This document shows positions 22,680-32,779 of a stretch of DNA of 64,000 bases, piece after piece. Position 1 is the stretch's first letter; each line of letters begins with the position of its first letter. Origin of the DNA: Prorocentrum cordatum (Eukaryota; Sar; Dinophyceae; Prorocentrales; Prorocentraceae); the NCBI GenBank assembly GCA_963575745.1, contig CAUYUJ010004747.1:411510-475509 (forward strand), in the 5' to 3' direction. The notes beneath the pieces were generated by a model that saw nothing but the letters and a program-made list of their open reading frames with translations, was not told where the DNA came from and did no database searches. Made by a program: the position numbers and the translations under genes.

Positions 22680-23046
22680 GGCCAGAATGCCTTAGCGGGA
22701 AGGGGGGGGAGGGAAGGTGGGAGGGAGGGAGACGGGGGAGGGAGGGAGGGAGGAGGAGAAGGAGGAGGAAGAGGCGGAGGCAACAGGGTGGGTCGAGGAG
22801 GGGGGCGTAAATAACAACAGAGGAAAACAGGAGGAGCTCCACACAACAGAGATGCAGAGAGCGAGGTGACGTGTGCGAGAGAGAGAGAGAGAGAGAAAAA
22901 AACACACATATAACGAAAAAGAGAGAGAGAGAGAGAAAAAAAAAAAAGAGCGTGACAGAGAGAGAGAGAGAGAGAAAGAAAAAAAAAAGGAAAGAGGCAG
23001 AGAGCGAGAGAAGTACAGACGGAGAGAGAGATATAGTGATTTATAA

Positions 23047-23091
<45 letters not shown>

Positions 23092-23475
23092 CATAGAGAG
23101 GGAGAGAGAGAGAGAGAAAGCGTCCCCGAGAGAAGAGAAGGAGGAGGAAAAATGCCGGCCAGGGATGGGCAGGCAGGTGGGGGTATGGCAATGAAAAGGA
23201 GGAAGAGGAGGAGGAGGAGGAGGAGGAGGAGGAGGAGGAGGAGGAGGAGGAGGAAGAGGAGGAAGAGGAGGATGAGGAGGAGGAGGAGGAGGAGGAGGCG
23301 GAGGCGGAGGCGGAGGCGGAGGAGAGGAGGAGGAGGAGGAGGAGGTGAAGGAGGAAGAGGAGGAGGAGGAGGAGGAGGAGGAGGAAAAGGAGGAGGAGCG
23401 AACAGGAGGAACGAGCAGGAGGAGCAAGCAGGAGGAGCAGGAGGAGCGAGCAGGAGCAGGCGAACGGGCCGCAAC
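22680..23475 (+). repeat. Long purine tract: GGGA, (GA)n and (GGA)n
   Basis: About 800 bp are almost purely A and G on the plus strand: GGGAGGGA (22697-22800), then several (GA)n runs with A-rich breaks (22875-23140), then GGA/GGC triplets (23190-23460). The minus-strand frames are Ser/Leu-rich compositional artefacts. Confidence 0.95.
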
Positions 23476-23672
23476 AGCGACACCGAATTCGCTTGTCGCC
23501 AAGACGGCCTGCCCCTCCCTGCACTCCCTGGAGCCCCTGGCGCTGCAGTTTGTCCACAATGGACGATTTTGCCTTGTTCCCAGTCCCAGGGCCATCACAC
23601 TTCGATCTGGTCGGCTCGCAAGAGATGGTGGCCCATTCAAACGGGGGTCAGCCAGAGCGCCCGATCGTTCTT

Positions 23673-23780
23673 GCAGGATCTTGCATGGCCAGGGGTGCAC
23701 TTACCAGGGCCTGCGTGCAGGATCTTGCAGAACCCTGCAGGATCCTGCAGGATCCTGCAGGATCTTGCAGGGTTCGGTAG
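23673..23780 (+). repeat. Short tandem repeat of GCAGGATCYT
   Basis: The decamer GCAGGATCCT/GCAGGATCTT occurs several times in tandem at 23722-23772 and singly at about 23674. Outer copies of GCAGAACCCT and TTGCAGGGTT make the block partly palindromic. Confidence 0.75.
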
Positions 23781-23883
23781 GGTCCCCAATCTGGTTCGGA
23801 AACGGAGCTGAACGATTGGATCTACGGATCTGGTTGTCTTTTTGTCGCGATGGTGCGATTTGTTCGCAATGTGGGATATCAGA

Positions 23884-23886
23884 GTG

Positions 23887-23959
<73 letters not shown>

Positions 23960-23962
23960 CCG
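23884..23962 (+). repeat. (TC)n adjoining (TA)n microsatellite
   Basis: TC dinucleotides run to about 23939 and change directly into TA dinucleotides to about 23960. Confidence 0.97.
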
Positions 23963-24104
23963 TAAGGGCTTCGCCCCCTGCCGCCGGCCCCCTCTCTCGG
24001 AGAATGGGCCATGGAAGAGCTAAGTCATGAGGCCTTGGCGCTGTCGTGAAGCAGTATCGAAACTTCATGCGAAGCCGATTCGCAATCAGCAAAACCAACT
24101 GATC

Positions 24105-24230
24105 ACAAGAGGGGTTACCACACCTGGCGATTGGTAAGACGTGTATGGTTTACGGGCTTGGTTACCACACCTTGCGATTAAAGGGCCGAGGGAGTTCTCG
24201 CAGTTTGGGTTACCACGCCTTGCGATGGAT
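24105..24230 (+). repeat. Degenerate tandem repeat of about 47 bp
   Basis: GGTTACCACRCCTKGCGAT occurs at about 24113, 24160 and 24208, separated by diverged text. The block directly precedes the 73-bp array. Confidence 0.7.
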
Positions 24231-24832
24231 GTGCGTGAAGGGTGGCACCGAATTTCAGAAATGTGGCAAATCCCCTGTGTTTTTGGACCCTGACCCCGCG
24301 GATCTGCGTGAGGGGTGGCGCCGAATTTCAGAAATGTGGCAAATCCCCTGTGTTTTTGGACCCTGACCCCGCGGATCTGCGTGAGGGGTGGCACCGAATT
24401 TCAGAAATGTGGCAAATCCCGTGTTTTTGGACCCTGACCCCGCGGATCTGCGCGAGGGGTGGCACCGAATTTCAGAAATGTAGCAAATCCCATGTGTTTT
24501 TGGACCCTGACCCCGCGGATCTGCGTGAGGGGTGGCACCGAATTTCAGAAATGTGGCACATCCCATGTGTTTTTGGACCCTGACCCCGCGGATCTGCGTG
24601 AGGGGTGGCACCGAATTTCAGAAATGTGGCAAATCCCATGTGTTTTTGGACCCTGACCCCGCGGATCTGCGTGAGGGGTGGCACCGAATTTCAGAAATGT
24701 GGCAAATCCCATGTGTTTTTGGGCCCTGACCCCGCGGATCTGCGTGAGGGGTGGCACCGAATTTCAGAAATGTGGCACATCCCCTGTGTTTTTGGACCCT
24801 GACCCCGCGGATCTGCGTGAGGGGTGTCGATT
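24231..24832 (+). repeat. 73-bp tandem array, eight units
   Basis: Units start near 24240, 24313, 24386, 24457, 24530, 24603, 24676 and 24749. Each carries GGGTGGCACCGAATTTCAGA, a variable ATGTGGCAAATCCC region, TGTTTTTGGACCCTGACC and CCGCGGATCTGCGTGAG. Seven units are 73 bp and one is 71 bp. Only a few positions vary, so expansion is recent. Three of eight units change CCCCTGTG to CCCATGTG or similar. Because 73 is not a multiple of 3, the short frames here ([10 protein letters not shown]) step through the array and are not genes. Confidence 0.96.
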
Positions 24833-25040
24833 TCGAGCCCCCCCAGCAATTCAGACAACGCGCCCAGGAGGTGCTAAATATCTGGTTTGGGCCTCCCCCC
24901 CCCCTCGCGCGGTCAATCAACTAGTTACAGTAACCAGCAAGAAGCAGAACTGTAACACTGGAAACTACAAGCTACAACTGGTACAGGAAACTGCGAATCC
25001 CGCTCCTCGCAGCCTGGTGGCCCCACAAGGGGGCCGGCGG

Positions 25041-25124
25041 ATATATATGTATGTGTATATATATATACATACATACATACATACATACAGATACATATAC
25101 ATATATATATATATATATATATAC

Positions 25125-25171
<47 letters not shown>
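25041..25171 (+). repeat. (TA)n / (CATA)n microsatellite
   Basis: TATATG, CATACATACA and long TA runs make up about 130 bp of AT-rich sequence in an otherwise GC-rich region. Confidence 0.95.
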
Positions 25172-25172
<1 letters not shown>

Positions 25173-25935
25173 TTATGTATATCTCTCTTTCCTCTGGGCC
25201 TTTCACCCTGCCCTGCCCTGGGGAGGCGAGGGGCGATCCGAAGCAGCAGCAGGGGCAGCCCGCTACAGGGCGCCTGAGCACGATCGGGCGTTCCGAAACG
25301 GGGGGCGATCCATAGAGGGGATGGTCTACTTTCATTTTGAACAGCCAAGCGATCCATGAGAAACGCCACGTTGCCACCCCCACTGGAATTGCTGTTCTGG
25401 GGCTGCTGTCGCTGCCAACGTTGAGGAGGAGATCGAGTGTTGCAGGGAAGGGGCTTAAAGAAACCCTAGAGGGGCCCCTGGGGCCCTGGAGGTGTACGAC
25501 AGGTGCACCTTCTTCAACCCCCGTCTGTTGCTCCCCATGAGGCCGCGTCCAACACGGGGAGCCCGTGTATCCGCCCCCTCGCCCTCCCCCCCCCCGCGAC
25601 GGTCTGCGCGCCGTCTTCGCTAATGTAATCGTCTCCACGGCCGCTCTCGATTCTGCTGCAGCCAACATGGCCGCTACTACCACATCGGCCACGATCGGGT
25701 TCCGCCTCCGCCGAAGCGCCCACCGACGCTTGATCCTTTCGGCCTCGCGTTGTGATCAGTGCTTCCGCTGCTGTCACTGCTGCCGTCATATACTGCGCAC
25801 TCAAGGTTCGACCATGAAAGGGTGCAATGCAAGGTTGCAGGACCCGTGAGCTGAAGGACACATGATAAGGAAACGAAGGAGAAGGACGATAAGGAAGTTG
25901 GCGTATTACGACACTGACGGCCGCAACAACCGCGA
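25172..25935. other. Spacer without recognised gene
   Basis: Mixed composition. Frames of up to about 250 codons on the minus strand run into the TA repeat and show no conserved motif. Confidence 0.5.
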
Positions 25936-26540
25936 CTCCTACGACGACGCACACGACTAAGTCCGCGAGACGACGACAGCGACCACGACCGCGATCGCCA
26001 CCATGACGGCGGCGGTGACCACAACCACCATGCCCACGGTCTCGGCGCGACGACCACTACGACGACGACCACGAGCACCACCACCTCGGCGACCACCGCC
26101 ACGACCACGACGGCGGCCACGACCACTACCACGACCACGACGGCGGCCACGACGATCACGACAACAACCACCCTCGGCGACGGCGACGTCGCGACGGCGG
26201 CCACGACGCTCCGTGTCGACGGCGGCGCGTCGGGAAGCGCAGGGCCCCCCGGGCTCCGCTCCCGGAGTGGGCCGGCCGGCGCCAGGCCCGCGCGCCGCCG
26301 TCCGCCCGCCGCTCGTCGTCGCTTGTCGTCGGCGTCGGCGTCGGCTTCGTGTTGGTCGGCCTCGTTTCTGTCGTTGTTTCCATGCTCGGCGTAGTGTTCT
26401 TCGGCATCATAAAAGTGTGTCTTCCTTTCCTGGTTCTTGTTTTGGCACTCGTCGTAGCGGTCTCCGTCGTCGTGTCCGTCGTCGTCTTCCTTTCCATCTT
26501 GGTCGTCGTCGCCGTCCTCGTGATCGCCGTCTTCGATATG
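25936..26540. repeat. CGAC/CCACGA triplet region then GTC-rich region
   Basis: (ACGACC)/(CCACGA)-type triplets dominate 25936-26220. A GTCGTC/GTCGGCGTCGGC region follows at about 26310-26530. The strand bias switches between the two halves. Confidence 0.8.
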
Positions 26541-26804
26541 TCGTCGTCCGCCAATGCGGGGTGCGCTGGACAGGATCCGAGGAGGTCTTGTTGTTTTTTG
26601 AGCACCTTGCCACCCCCCACCCCCAGCGACTGAACAGGACACGACGGCCGGTATTCTAATGTGGGTTCTCTGAAGCCTCGTCAAAAGGGCGCCCCGCGCC
26701 ATCCGAACATTCACGTGACGGAGAAGTCATACACCCGGAGGTGCGTAGGACACTGGACTGGAAACATGTTGCTGACTAAAAACTCAAATTCGGACCGGCC
26801 GGCG

Positions 26805-28385
26805 CTAGACGGTCAGCTTTGTTGAGCGTACGAATTGCCGCCAGGAAACTTTATTAGCCAAGAGTGGGTTTAATTTTGACATGCCGCCTGCCGCCGCGCA
26901 AACGACTCGTAGCACCTGGGTTGTCCAGTCTGCGCGTGGCCGGCCTACCTTTCTCACGTATCGGTCTGCTGCCGGCCTGAAATTTCCAGGACAGCTCCCT
27001 TCTGGTGTCCTGGCGATTTTGCCAAGCAGGAGAAGCTGCTGTCGTGCCACTGTGTCCGTCAGAGGGTGTTGTCTCGTTTTGTCTAAAACTATCACGTTGC
27101 GAAGACACCGGCAATGGAAGCCATACAGCCGCCTTCTCTCTGCAGCATTCAGCCACAAAGTCGATAAACCATACGTGAGCTTGCTAAGAACGACGGCGCT
27201 GTAGACCTCAATTTTTCTGCGCCTGCTCAAGCCTGAATGTCGCCATATCTTGGACAGCTTGTCAAAGTCGGCGCGCGCCGCGCCCAGGCGGCGACTGAAC
27301 TCCTTGCCCGCGGCGCCTGTTCCAGAAATCAAAGCACCCAAATAAATCATGTCTTCTTGCGCCCGTATGATATCTCCATTCGAATCCTGAATACTGTTTG
27401 CGCATCTGATTTGAAGCAGTTGGAACTTGTCTGGGTGCAGCTCCATGCGATAGGATTTCCCAGAAATCTGAATAGCAGCTAATATGCCTTCCACTGCCCG
27501 CTTCGTCCTTCCCAGAATCAGCGTGTCGCCCGCGTACAGCAAAACGGAAAGGGACCCACTGTCCCAGAGTGCTCTGCGTTCTGATGCAAGTTGGGAGACA
27601 GCGTCTTCGATGATTACTGTCATGGTCATCGCGAACAAGGAGGGTGATAGAGGGCATCCTTGCGATATCCCGGAGGACTGCGGCCTCGAGGAAGAAGTCG
27701 CCCCGCAGTCCTGCACCTCGAAGACTCTGTCGCTGTAAACCGCACTTATGACCTCCAATATGTGCTCGGGCAAGCCGAAGCGTCGCAGACCGCGCAGCAT
27801 GGCCGAGGGGTTGAAGGAGTCGAAAGTTTTTTGCCAATCCAAGGCCGATGCAGACATACTGCCTGATGATGCACCAAGCTCCAAATCTATACGCCGACGG
27901 AGCGCAAAAATCGCCTCTTGTGTCCCATTATTCGATCGAAAACCAAATTGCGATCCCGTCAGCCTGGATTCAGCTCCTGCCTCCACCGAACGTCGGTGCA
28001 ACAAAGACACGAATACTTGGTACCCAATCGCGAGAAGACTGATTGGTCGATAGTTCGCGCAATCATATGGTTTTCCTTTCTTGTGTATTGCTGATACCCT
28101 TGCGTTGTGCCATCCTTGCGGAACCCTTCGCCCTTGCCAACAATGATTCACGAAAGTCGTGATGCATTGTAATGCCTTTGAGTCGTCTGCAAGTGCCTTC
28201 CAATATTCTGGTGGGATGCCGTCTGGCCCGGGTGCTTTGCCATCGCGCAGCTTGCGCAAACATGTTCCGACCTCGTCATCCGCGAAATTGGCCAAGTTGA
28301 CCGGCAACGCAGGTCCAAGGGCGGGTGCGTCGACAGCGTCGGTTGGACGCACGCCCCATTGCACCGTCTCGAGGTATGTTGCCAT
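26805..28385 (-). CDS. LINE reverse transcriptase domain, open but with YAGD catalytic motif
   Basis: A 526-codon frame without stops. Recognisable reverse transcriptase landmarks in order are KAPGPDGIPPEYWKAL (about 50-65), NYRPISLL (111-118), QFGFRSNNGTQEAIF (146-160), motif A ALDWQKTFDS (181-190, Asp183 kept), motif B SSGISQGCPLSPSLF (237-251) and motif C LLYAGDTLI (282-290). A LINE tail follows with RRKIEVYSAVVLSKLTYGL and GRPRADW. The enzyme would copy element RNA at a nicked target. Motif C normally reads ADD; here Gly286 (codon GGC, complement of 27528-27530) replaces one metal-binding Asp, so activity is unlikely. The start is the first Met of the open frame, but in the intact element this domain was probably fused to the endonuclease upstream. 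Confidence 0.88.
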   Translation of the reverse strand: MATYLETVQWGVRPTDAVDAPALGPALPVNLANFADDEVGTCLRKLRDGKAPGPDGIPPEYWKALADDSKALQCITTFVNHCWQGRRVPQGWHNARVSAIHKKGKPYDCANYRPISLLAIGYQVFVSLLHRRSVEAGAESRLTGSQFGFRSNNGTQEAIFALRRRIDLELGASSGSMSASALDWQKTFDSFNPSAMLRGLRRFGLPEHILEVISAVYSDRVFEVQDCGATSSSRPQSSGISQGCPLSPSLFAMTMTVIIEDAVSQLASERRALWDSGSLSVLLYAGDTLILGRTKRAVEGILAAIQISGKSYRMELHPDKFQLLQIRCANSIQDSNGDIIRAQEDMIYLGALISGTGAAGKEFSRRLGAARADFDKLSKIWRHSGLSRRRKIEVYSAVVLSKLTYGLSTLWLNAAERRRLYGFHCRCLRNVIVLDKTRQHPLTDTVARQQLLLLGKIARTPEGSCPGNFRPAADRYVRKVGRPRADWTTQVLRVVCAAAGGMSKLNPLLANKVSWRQFVRSTKLTV

Positions 28386-28415
28386 GGTGTCTGCTCGGTC
28401 TTCGCTGCTGACTAA

Positions 28416-29650
28416 TTATCCTTGCAAGTTCCGGAGCCGCCCCTGCTCGGCGGGACGGGGTTTTCGGAATTTCCGGATATCGTTCCAGGAACCAGTCGCC
28501 ACCAAATCTTCCAGCCATTTGGATTTCTCTTCTTGTGCAGATTTTCGTACAGTTGTGTGCTTCGCTTGCTCCAGAACGGCGTTCCCGTCCACTCGAGCCT
28601 GCGCTCTTTCTTGGATGAGCTGCACTGTCCGGCCACTGATCCACGGTCGTCTGGGTTGGGGCGGTTCGTCAGGCAAGACCTCGGATGCAGCCCCGATTCT
28701 GGCCGAGATGTTTTGCCAGGCGCCTTGGACCACGTCAGCGGCGCCCACGTCCTCCGAGCAATTCTCCAAAAACGCCGTAACAATTTGTTGTCGTATACCA
28801 GATTTTTCCAAACTCCCTCTCTGTTTTCGACTGTGGTGTCTACGTGGTTGAGAATGCTGAATGTCGAGGTCGATCTGACAACATACTAGGAAGTGCCGCG
28901 TGGCCAATGCTACTTCTCGGTGGTTTTCAACGGACACCACTCGGTCAAAACTTACGCCCGGCACGAGAAACAAATCGAGCAGAGCAAATCTGTCCAGCAG
29001 GATGGCGTCGTTGGGTTTTGTGCCGCTCTCCATGTACGCAATCCGTTGTCCGTCGGGCACATTCTGGAAAGTGTTGCTGATGCTGTACTGCTGCACCGTT
29101 TCTTCTCCAAAGTGTACGGCCCAAATGCATGTTCTTCGCCTCGCCGTTGTTGGCCAAGCCGGGCGTTGAAGTCTCCAGCTATATTTCAATCCATTCACCG
29201 ACATGGTATTGAGCAGCTTTCCCAATTCCTATAAAAGTGTAATCGTTCAGGTAGTGGTCGGAGGTTGTGCGGGGCATAGCCGGTGATCATCGCATGCTTA
29301 CCCCCGCTTCCCCGGATCTTCAAGCAAGCCAGCCGGTCTGAATATTGCAAGAAGCCACAGATGCACGTTGCCATGTGGGGCGCAATGATAAATCCCACTC
29401 CTGATCTAGGTCTGTCTACGCTGTCTGCATTTTCCGAACCTGACAAAATAATACGATACCCGTCGTTTGTGTAGTATTCTGGTTTCGAAGCCCATGTCTC
29501 CTGGAGGCAGAGAAAATCAATATTCAAAACACGCATTGCTTCGCAAAGTGTGTAAAGCCTCTCGTCGGTTAAACCGGTGACGTTCCACGTGGCGATTGTG
29601 ACGTGCCCGCTTTGTGCTCTCAAGGCTCCACGTGGGCGCTGGCATCCCAA
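28416..29650 (-). pseudogene. LINE APE-type endonuclease, frameshifted
   Basis: The first frame (29650-29195) has the endonuclease start: ATWNVTGL with Asn23, FLCLQETW with Glu51, GVGFIIA (84-90) and YAPH (125-128). The GDFNA motif is present at 29178-29164 but lies in another frame. The next frame (29225-28416) resumes with FGEETVQQYSISNTF, TKPNDAILLD and a tail that leads to the reverse transcriptase. The usual SDH near the end reads TRH, so a catalytic Asp also seems lost. At least two frameshifts separate the pieces. The domain nicks target DNA in active LINEs and cannot be made from this copy. Confidence 0.82.
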
Positions 29651-29807
29651 CGGCGCTGAAAAACGATTGGGTGAAACAGTGTCCTCGCCCTCCGGGCCCC
29701 GTCAATTCTTCCCTTTCTTCCCTTTCTTTTTTCCGATGTCAGTGGCACGGGCCAGGGCTTCCTCGCAGGACGTCCGGAGCTCGATGAAAGCCGCATCGTT
29801 TTGGAGC

Positions 29808-30803
29808 TCAGCCCAATTCTCCTGCGCTGGGCCATGCGAGCTTGAGCGCACCTCCCATGGAGCAGACTGATAGGATGTGCTCGCCCCCGGCGTGCATGGT
29901 GAGCTTCCCGTCGTCTATCTGAACGCTGTCTTTCTTGAAGCCCCACTGCACCAGAAGCCGCTTCAGGCCGAATAGCATCCGGATCGGGATCCTGATAGAG
30001 GCTGGCTTATTTTTATGTGCCCGAATTCTTTTGTTCTTGTAAGAAATTGGTGAAGCTCGTAACATGCGCAGCACTGTCTCTGCATCTGTGTCGCCACTCA
30101 TCTTTGCAAAAACAATGCCGTTGTAGATGTCACCTTTCATGTAGATGTCACTCGGCGCTGGCATGTTTGACTTTGCCATCTCTTGTTTGAGAAATGCGAC
30201 TGCCTCTTCTAGTGACCCCAATTCCTCCAAGTTCCCGAAACCAATCGTCTCAGTTGCCTGCTGTGGGGCGTGGCGTAGGTCGGCCAATTGGCGCTCCAAA
30301 GCTCCGAGGATTGCTTCAACCTCAGGGCTCAACGAGGTATCTGATGCCGTCCGGGTAGATGCTGGTCGCGAGGGACCATTTTCGATAGGTCCCACTCGCG
30401 CTTCCAGATTTTCCAACGAAGCCTTCAGTGGTGACACGGCATCTTGAAGATCACGATGAGAGACTCCGTGTGCCTTGATAGCCGCGATGTCCTTCTAAAT
30501 CGGCTTCAAGAGCTTCTCGATCGCCTCTAGCGTTGCCGGCGTGCTTGAAGATGCCCCCGCAAGAGCATGTTCGTATTGTTGTTGACGTGTTGCTGGGAGA
30601 TCTTCGGGAGCCTGTTCTGTATCCTCGCCCATCTCATTCAGCGGGCTGCCAATCCTTATTACCTTTGCTTTGGGCTTGCCTGGAGTTGGGGTCGACGGTG
30701 GCGAAGAAGGTGGGAGACGGTCACCGCTGAACAGCTGCCTGACAGGGGTGCTTGGCACGCGCGCGTCCCCACTCGCACCCGAAGAAGACATCGCTGCAGG
30801 CAT
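29808..30803 (-). pseudogene. LINE ORF1-like protein with one in-frame stop
   Basis: Start ATG at 30803. The frame runs to a TAG at 30497-30495, continues in the same frame to Met at 30437, and ends at 29808. The N-terminal part is Ser/Pro/Thr-rich. The middle has heptad-like helices (ASLENLEARVGPIEN, LGALERQLADLRHA, LEEAVAFLKQEMAK). The C-terminal part (DIYMKGDIYNGIVFAKMSGD, then RIPIRMLFGLKRLLVQWGF) resembles the nucleic-acid-binding ORF1 proteins of dinoflagellate LINEs in layout. It probably coated element RNA. Exact family assignment would need a profile search. Confidence 0.65.
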
Positions 30804-30849
30804 GAGCGGGCGAGAGGGTAGGATGAACGGAATTGTTGAGGAAGGTTGA

Positions 30850-30870
30850 CTTGAGCCAAAATGGTTCAGA
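30850..30870 (-). promoter_or_regulatory. Relict dinoflagellate spliced leader at LINE 5' end
   Basis: On the minus strand, CCATTTTGGCTCAAG (30864-30850) is identical to the last 15 bases of the dinoflagellate spliced leader. Two of the six bases before it also match. It lies 46 bases before the ORF1 start and in the same orientation. A pyrimidine-rich stretch ending in CAG lies about 15 bases further upstream and could be a trans-splice acceptor. The arrangement fits a trans-spliced mRNA that was reverse-transcribed and reinserted. Confidence 0.75.
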
Positions 30871-32779
30871 ATCCGAAGATTGCCTGCGACGAAAAGCAGT
30901 CCGAGGATGGGGTCGGGAGGCTAGGGCCCACGTGTTGACGTGAAACAAACATCACGTTGGAGGCCTGGGATCGTCTCACCGGAACGCCCCAACGACCAGA
31001 CACCGTGGTGACACCAAGTGCAGATCGATGGAACCATGCGTCAGCTGCGGAGGAGGGATGACGAGGAGGAAGAGGAGGAAGTCCTGCACCCCCACCTCAC
31101 CTCGGACCCCCCGTCTTCCCTCCTCCCTTCTACCTTTCCCCACTCTCCTGCTGTTCCGCCTACTCCCCCTCCATGCTCCTCCTCTTTTCTTGTTCCTGCA
31201 ATTTGTTTTTCTTTTTCCTCATACTCCTTCTCATTCCCCTTTCACAGCAGGGAATGGGAAAGGAGGAGGAGGAGGAGGAGGAAGAGGAGGATCGGATCGA
31301 CTCGGCAGGAGGAGGCGTCAAAGTCCGCAGCGCCGCTTGGGGCTTCCCTTGTGAAGGGCTCAAATGTGGAGCTAAAAGCTAGAAGGCATCCGCGCTGCCT
31401 GGCGGCCAACAAAAACACCGCGGTCCCAACCATCCACCCTGGCTGGGGGCTCGGGATTTGAGCCCCTCAAAATCCGTAGCGAAGCTTCCTCCAAGCCCCT
31501 CTTACACCTCTCCCTCAATCGCTGCACCCCACAAGCCCTCAATACGAGGGCGCATGCCCGCATCTGCATCGTGCGGCCAGGGTCTGGTTCCCTAGAATGA
31601 ATGGAGCACGGGGGGGTGCGCGAGGAGGGAATCGAGGGGGCATCGATACAAAAATACACCGCAAATTTGCAATGTGATGCTGAGCCTGAGCGCCACATAT
31701 TGTTCCTGGACAGATGGAGGAGGCTGGCAAGAAAGGCGTTGGGGATCGCTGCGGACGGAGGACGGAGGGAAAGGAGGGGAGGGCGGTATCGTCGTCGGTT
31801 CGCTTACGAGTCCCCATCCGCCTGACCACCTTCGCTCGCGATACTCATCGAGGAGTCGAAGGCATTTTCCTCGCGGCTTACGGTGTCCGTTCAATCAGTG
31901 TGCATTGTCCTGAACTCAGGGCATCACGGTAATCTGGAGGGTGATGTCGGTAGTCGAGCTTGTGTGGCAGGCAATGCGTGCGCCGCATCCACCGCCAGCG
32001 TCCAGGATCATGCATGGCCTTCCTCGAGTCGTCTTCGTCGTTGACGATGGTGAACACTTGCGCCTGCACCTCGACCTTTGATTGACGTGCTTCCGAGAGA
32101 TAGTCTTCGAAGCAGCCCACGCCCGAGGGTCAGCAGCTAGGGTCGTAGACGATCGGCAGCCTTTTGGTGGTGCCCGGAGCCGTTCACGACGGTGCCAAGC
32201 TGGTGACCTCGAACGTCCGCTCGTTGTGATCCTGATGGCCCTGCAGACGGGATCAACAACGAGTCTGGTGATCAAACGGATGGAACGGCGATGAGAGGAC
32301 TGAAAGACTGGAAGACTGGTTGCCCTCTCAGAGCGGAACGGCGATGGATTTCGCCCTCGGGGGCTTGGGGCTCGGTTCCACGGGCAACTGAACTGCCTGC
32401 GCTCCCAAGCCACTTGGAGGAGGAGGGAGGAGGAGGAGGAGAAGGAGGACGACGACGAATACGACGACAACGACGGCCACGATGATGCCCAGGGTCTGAT
32501 GGCACTACTGCCGCTCGGAGGCACGGTGATGGTGTGCGCACTTTATTTGATCGCTTCGCTCATTCCGCCGGCCCGTATTGGTGCACGGCTGTCGAGTGCC
32601 CGTGTGATCGTTGTCAATGGGGCGTTGCTGGGTCGTTTTTTTGTTTATGGATGGCTGGCTTTGGGTGATTTCGCAGGCGGGAACCATTATGTGCCCGCCT
32701 GAACCTTCTGTTTCGGAAGGTGGCGGCTCGTGAATACGATCGCAGGGAACAAGACAACATTCTGCAGTTTCCTTTCTGC
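30871..32779. other. Spacer with small GGA tracts, no recognised gene
   Basis: (GGA)n-like runs lie at 31053-31082, 31257-31292 and 32417-32450, followed by an ACGACGA patch to about 32475. Several short frames exist on both strands without conserved motifs. No RNA gene is visible. Confidence 0.5.

Larger units (their letters stand above)
26805..30870 (-). mobile_element. LINE retrotransposon with relict spliced leader
   Basis: A complete-length but damaged non-LTR retrotransposon reads on the minus strand. In 5' to 3' order it has a spliced-leader-like sequence (30870-30850), a 46-base leader, ORF1 (30803-29808, one in-frame TAG), an APE-type endonuclease (29650-28416 region, frameshifted) and a reverse transcriptase (28385-26805). 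No poly(A) tail or clear target duplication is visible at the 3' side, where GC-rich triplet repeats begin near 26540. ORF1 plus APE plus reverse transcriptase is the usual plan of LINE clades with an apurinic-like endonuclease. The stop, the frameshifts and the altered catalytic motif argue that this copy is immobile. Confidence 0.9.

Noticed and set aside
22412-23557. 381-codon minus-strand frame rich in Leu and Ser
   Set aside because: It is the complement of the purine tract; only the last 80 codons look gene-like and are covered under the unrecognised region.
24231-24832. CRISPR-like array
   Set aside because: Units are contiguous with no unique spacers, and the genome is eukaryotic in character.
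26677-26804. 3' tail of the minus-strand LINE
   Set aside because: No poly(A), no short tandem 3' repeat and no matching flank to define a target duplication could be seen.
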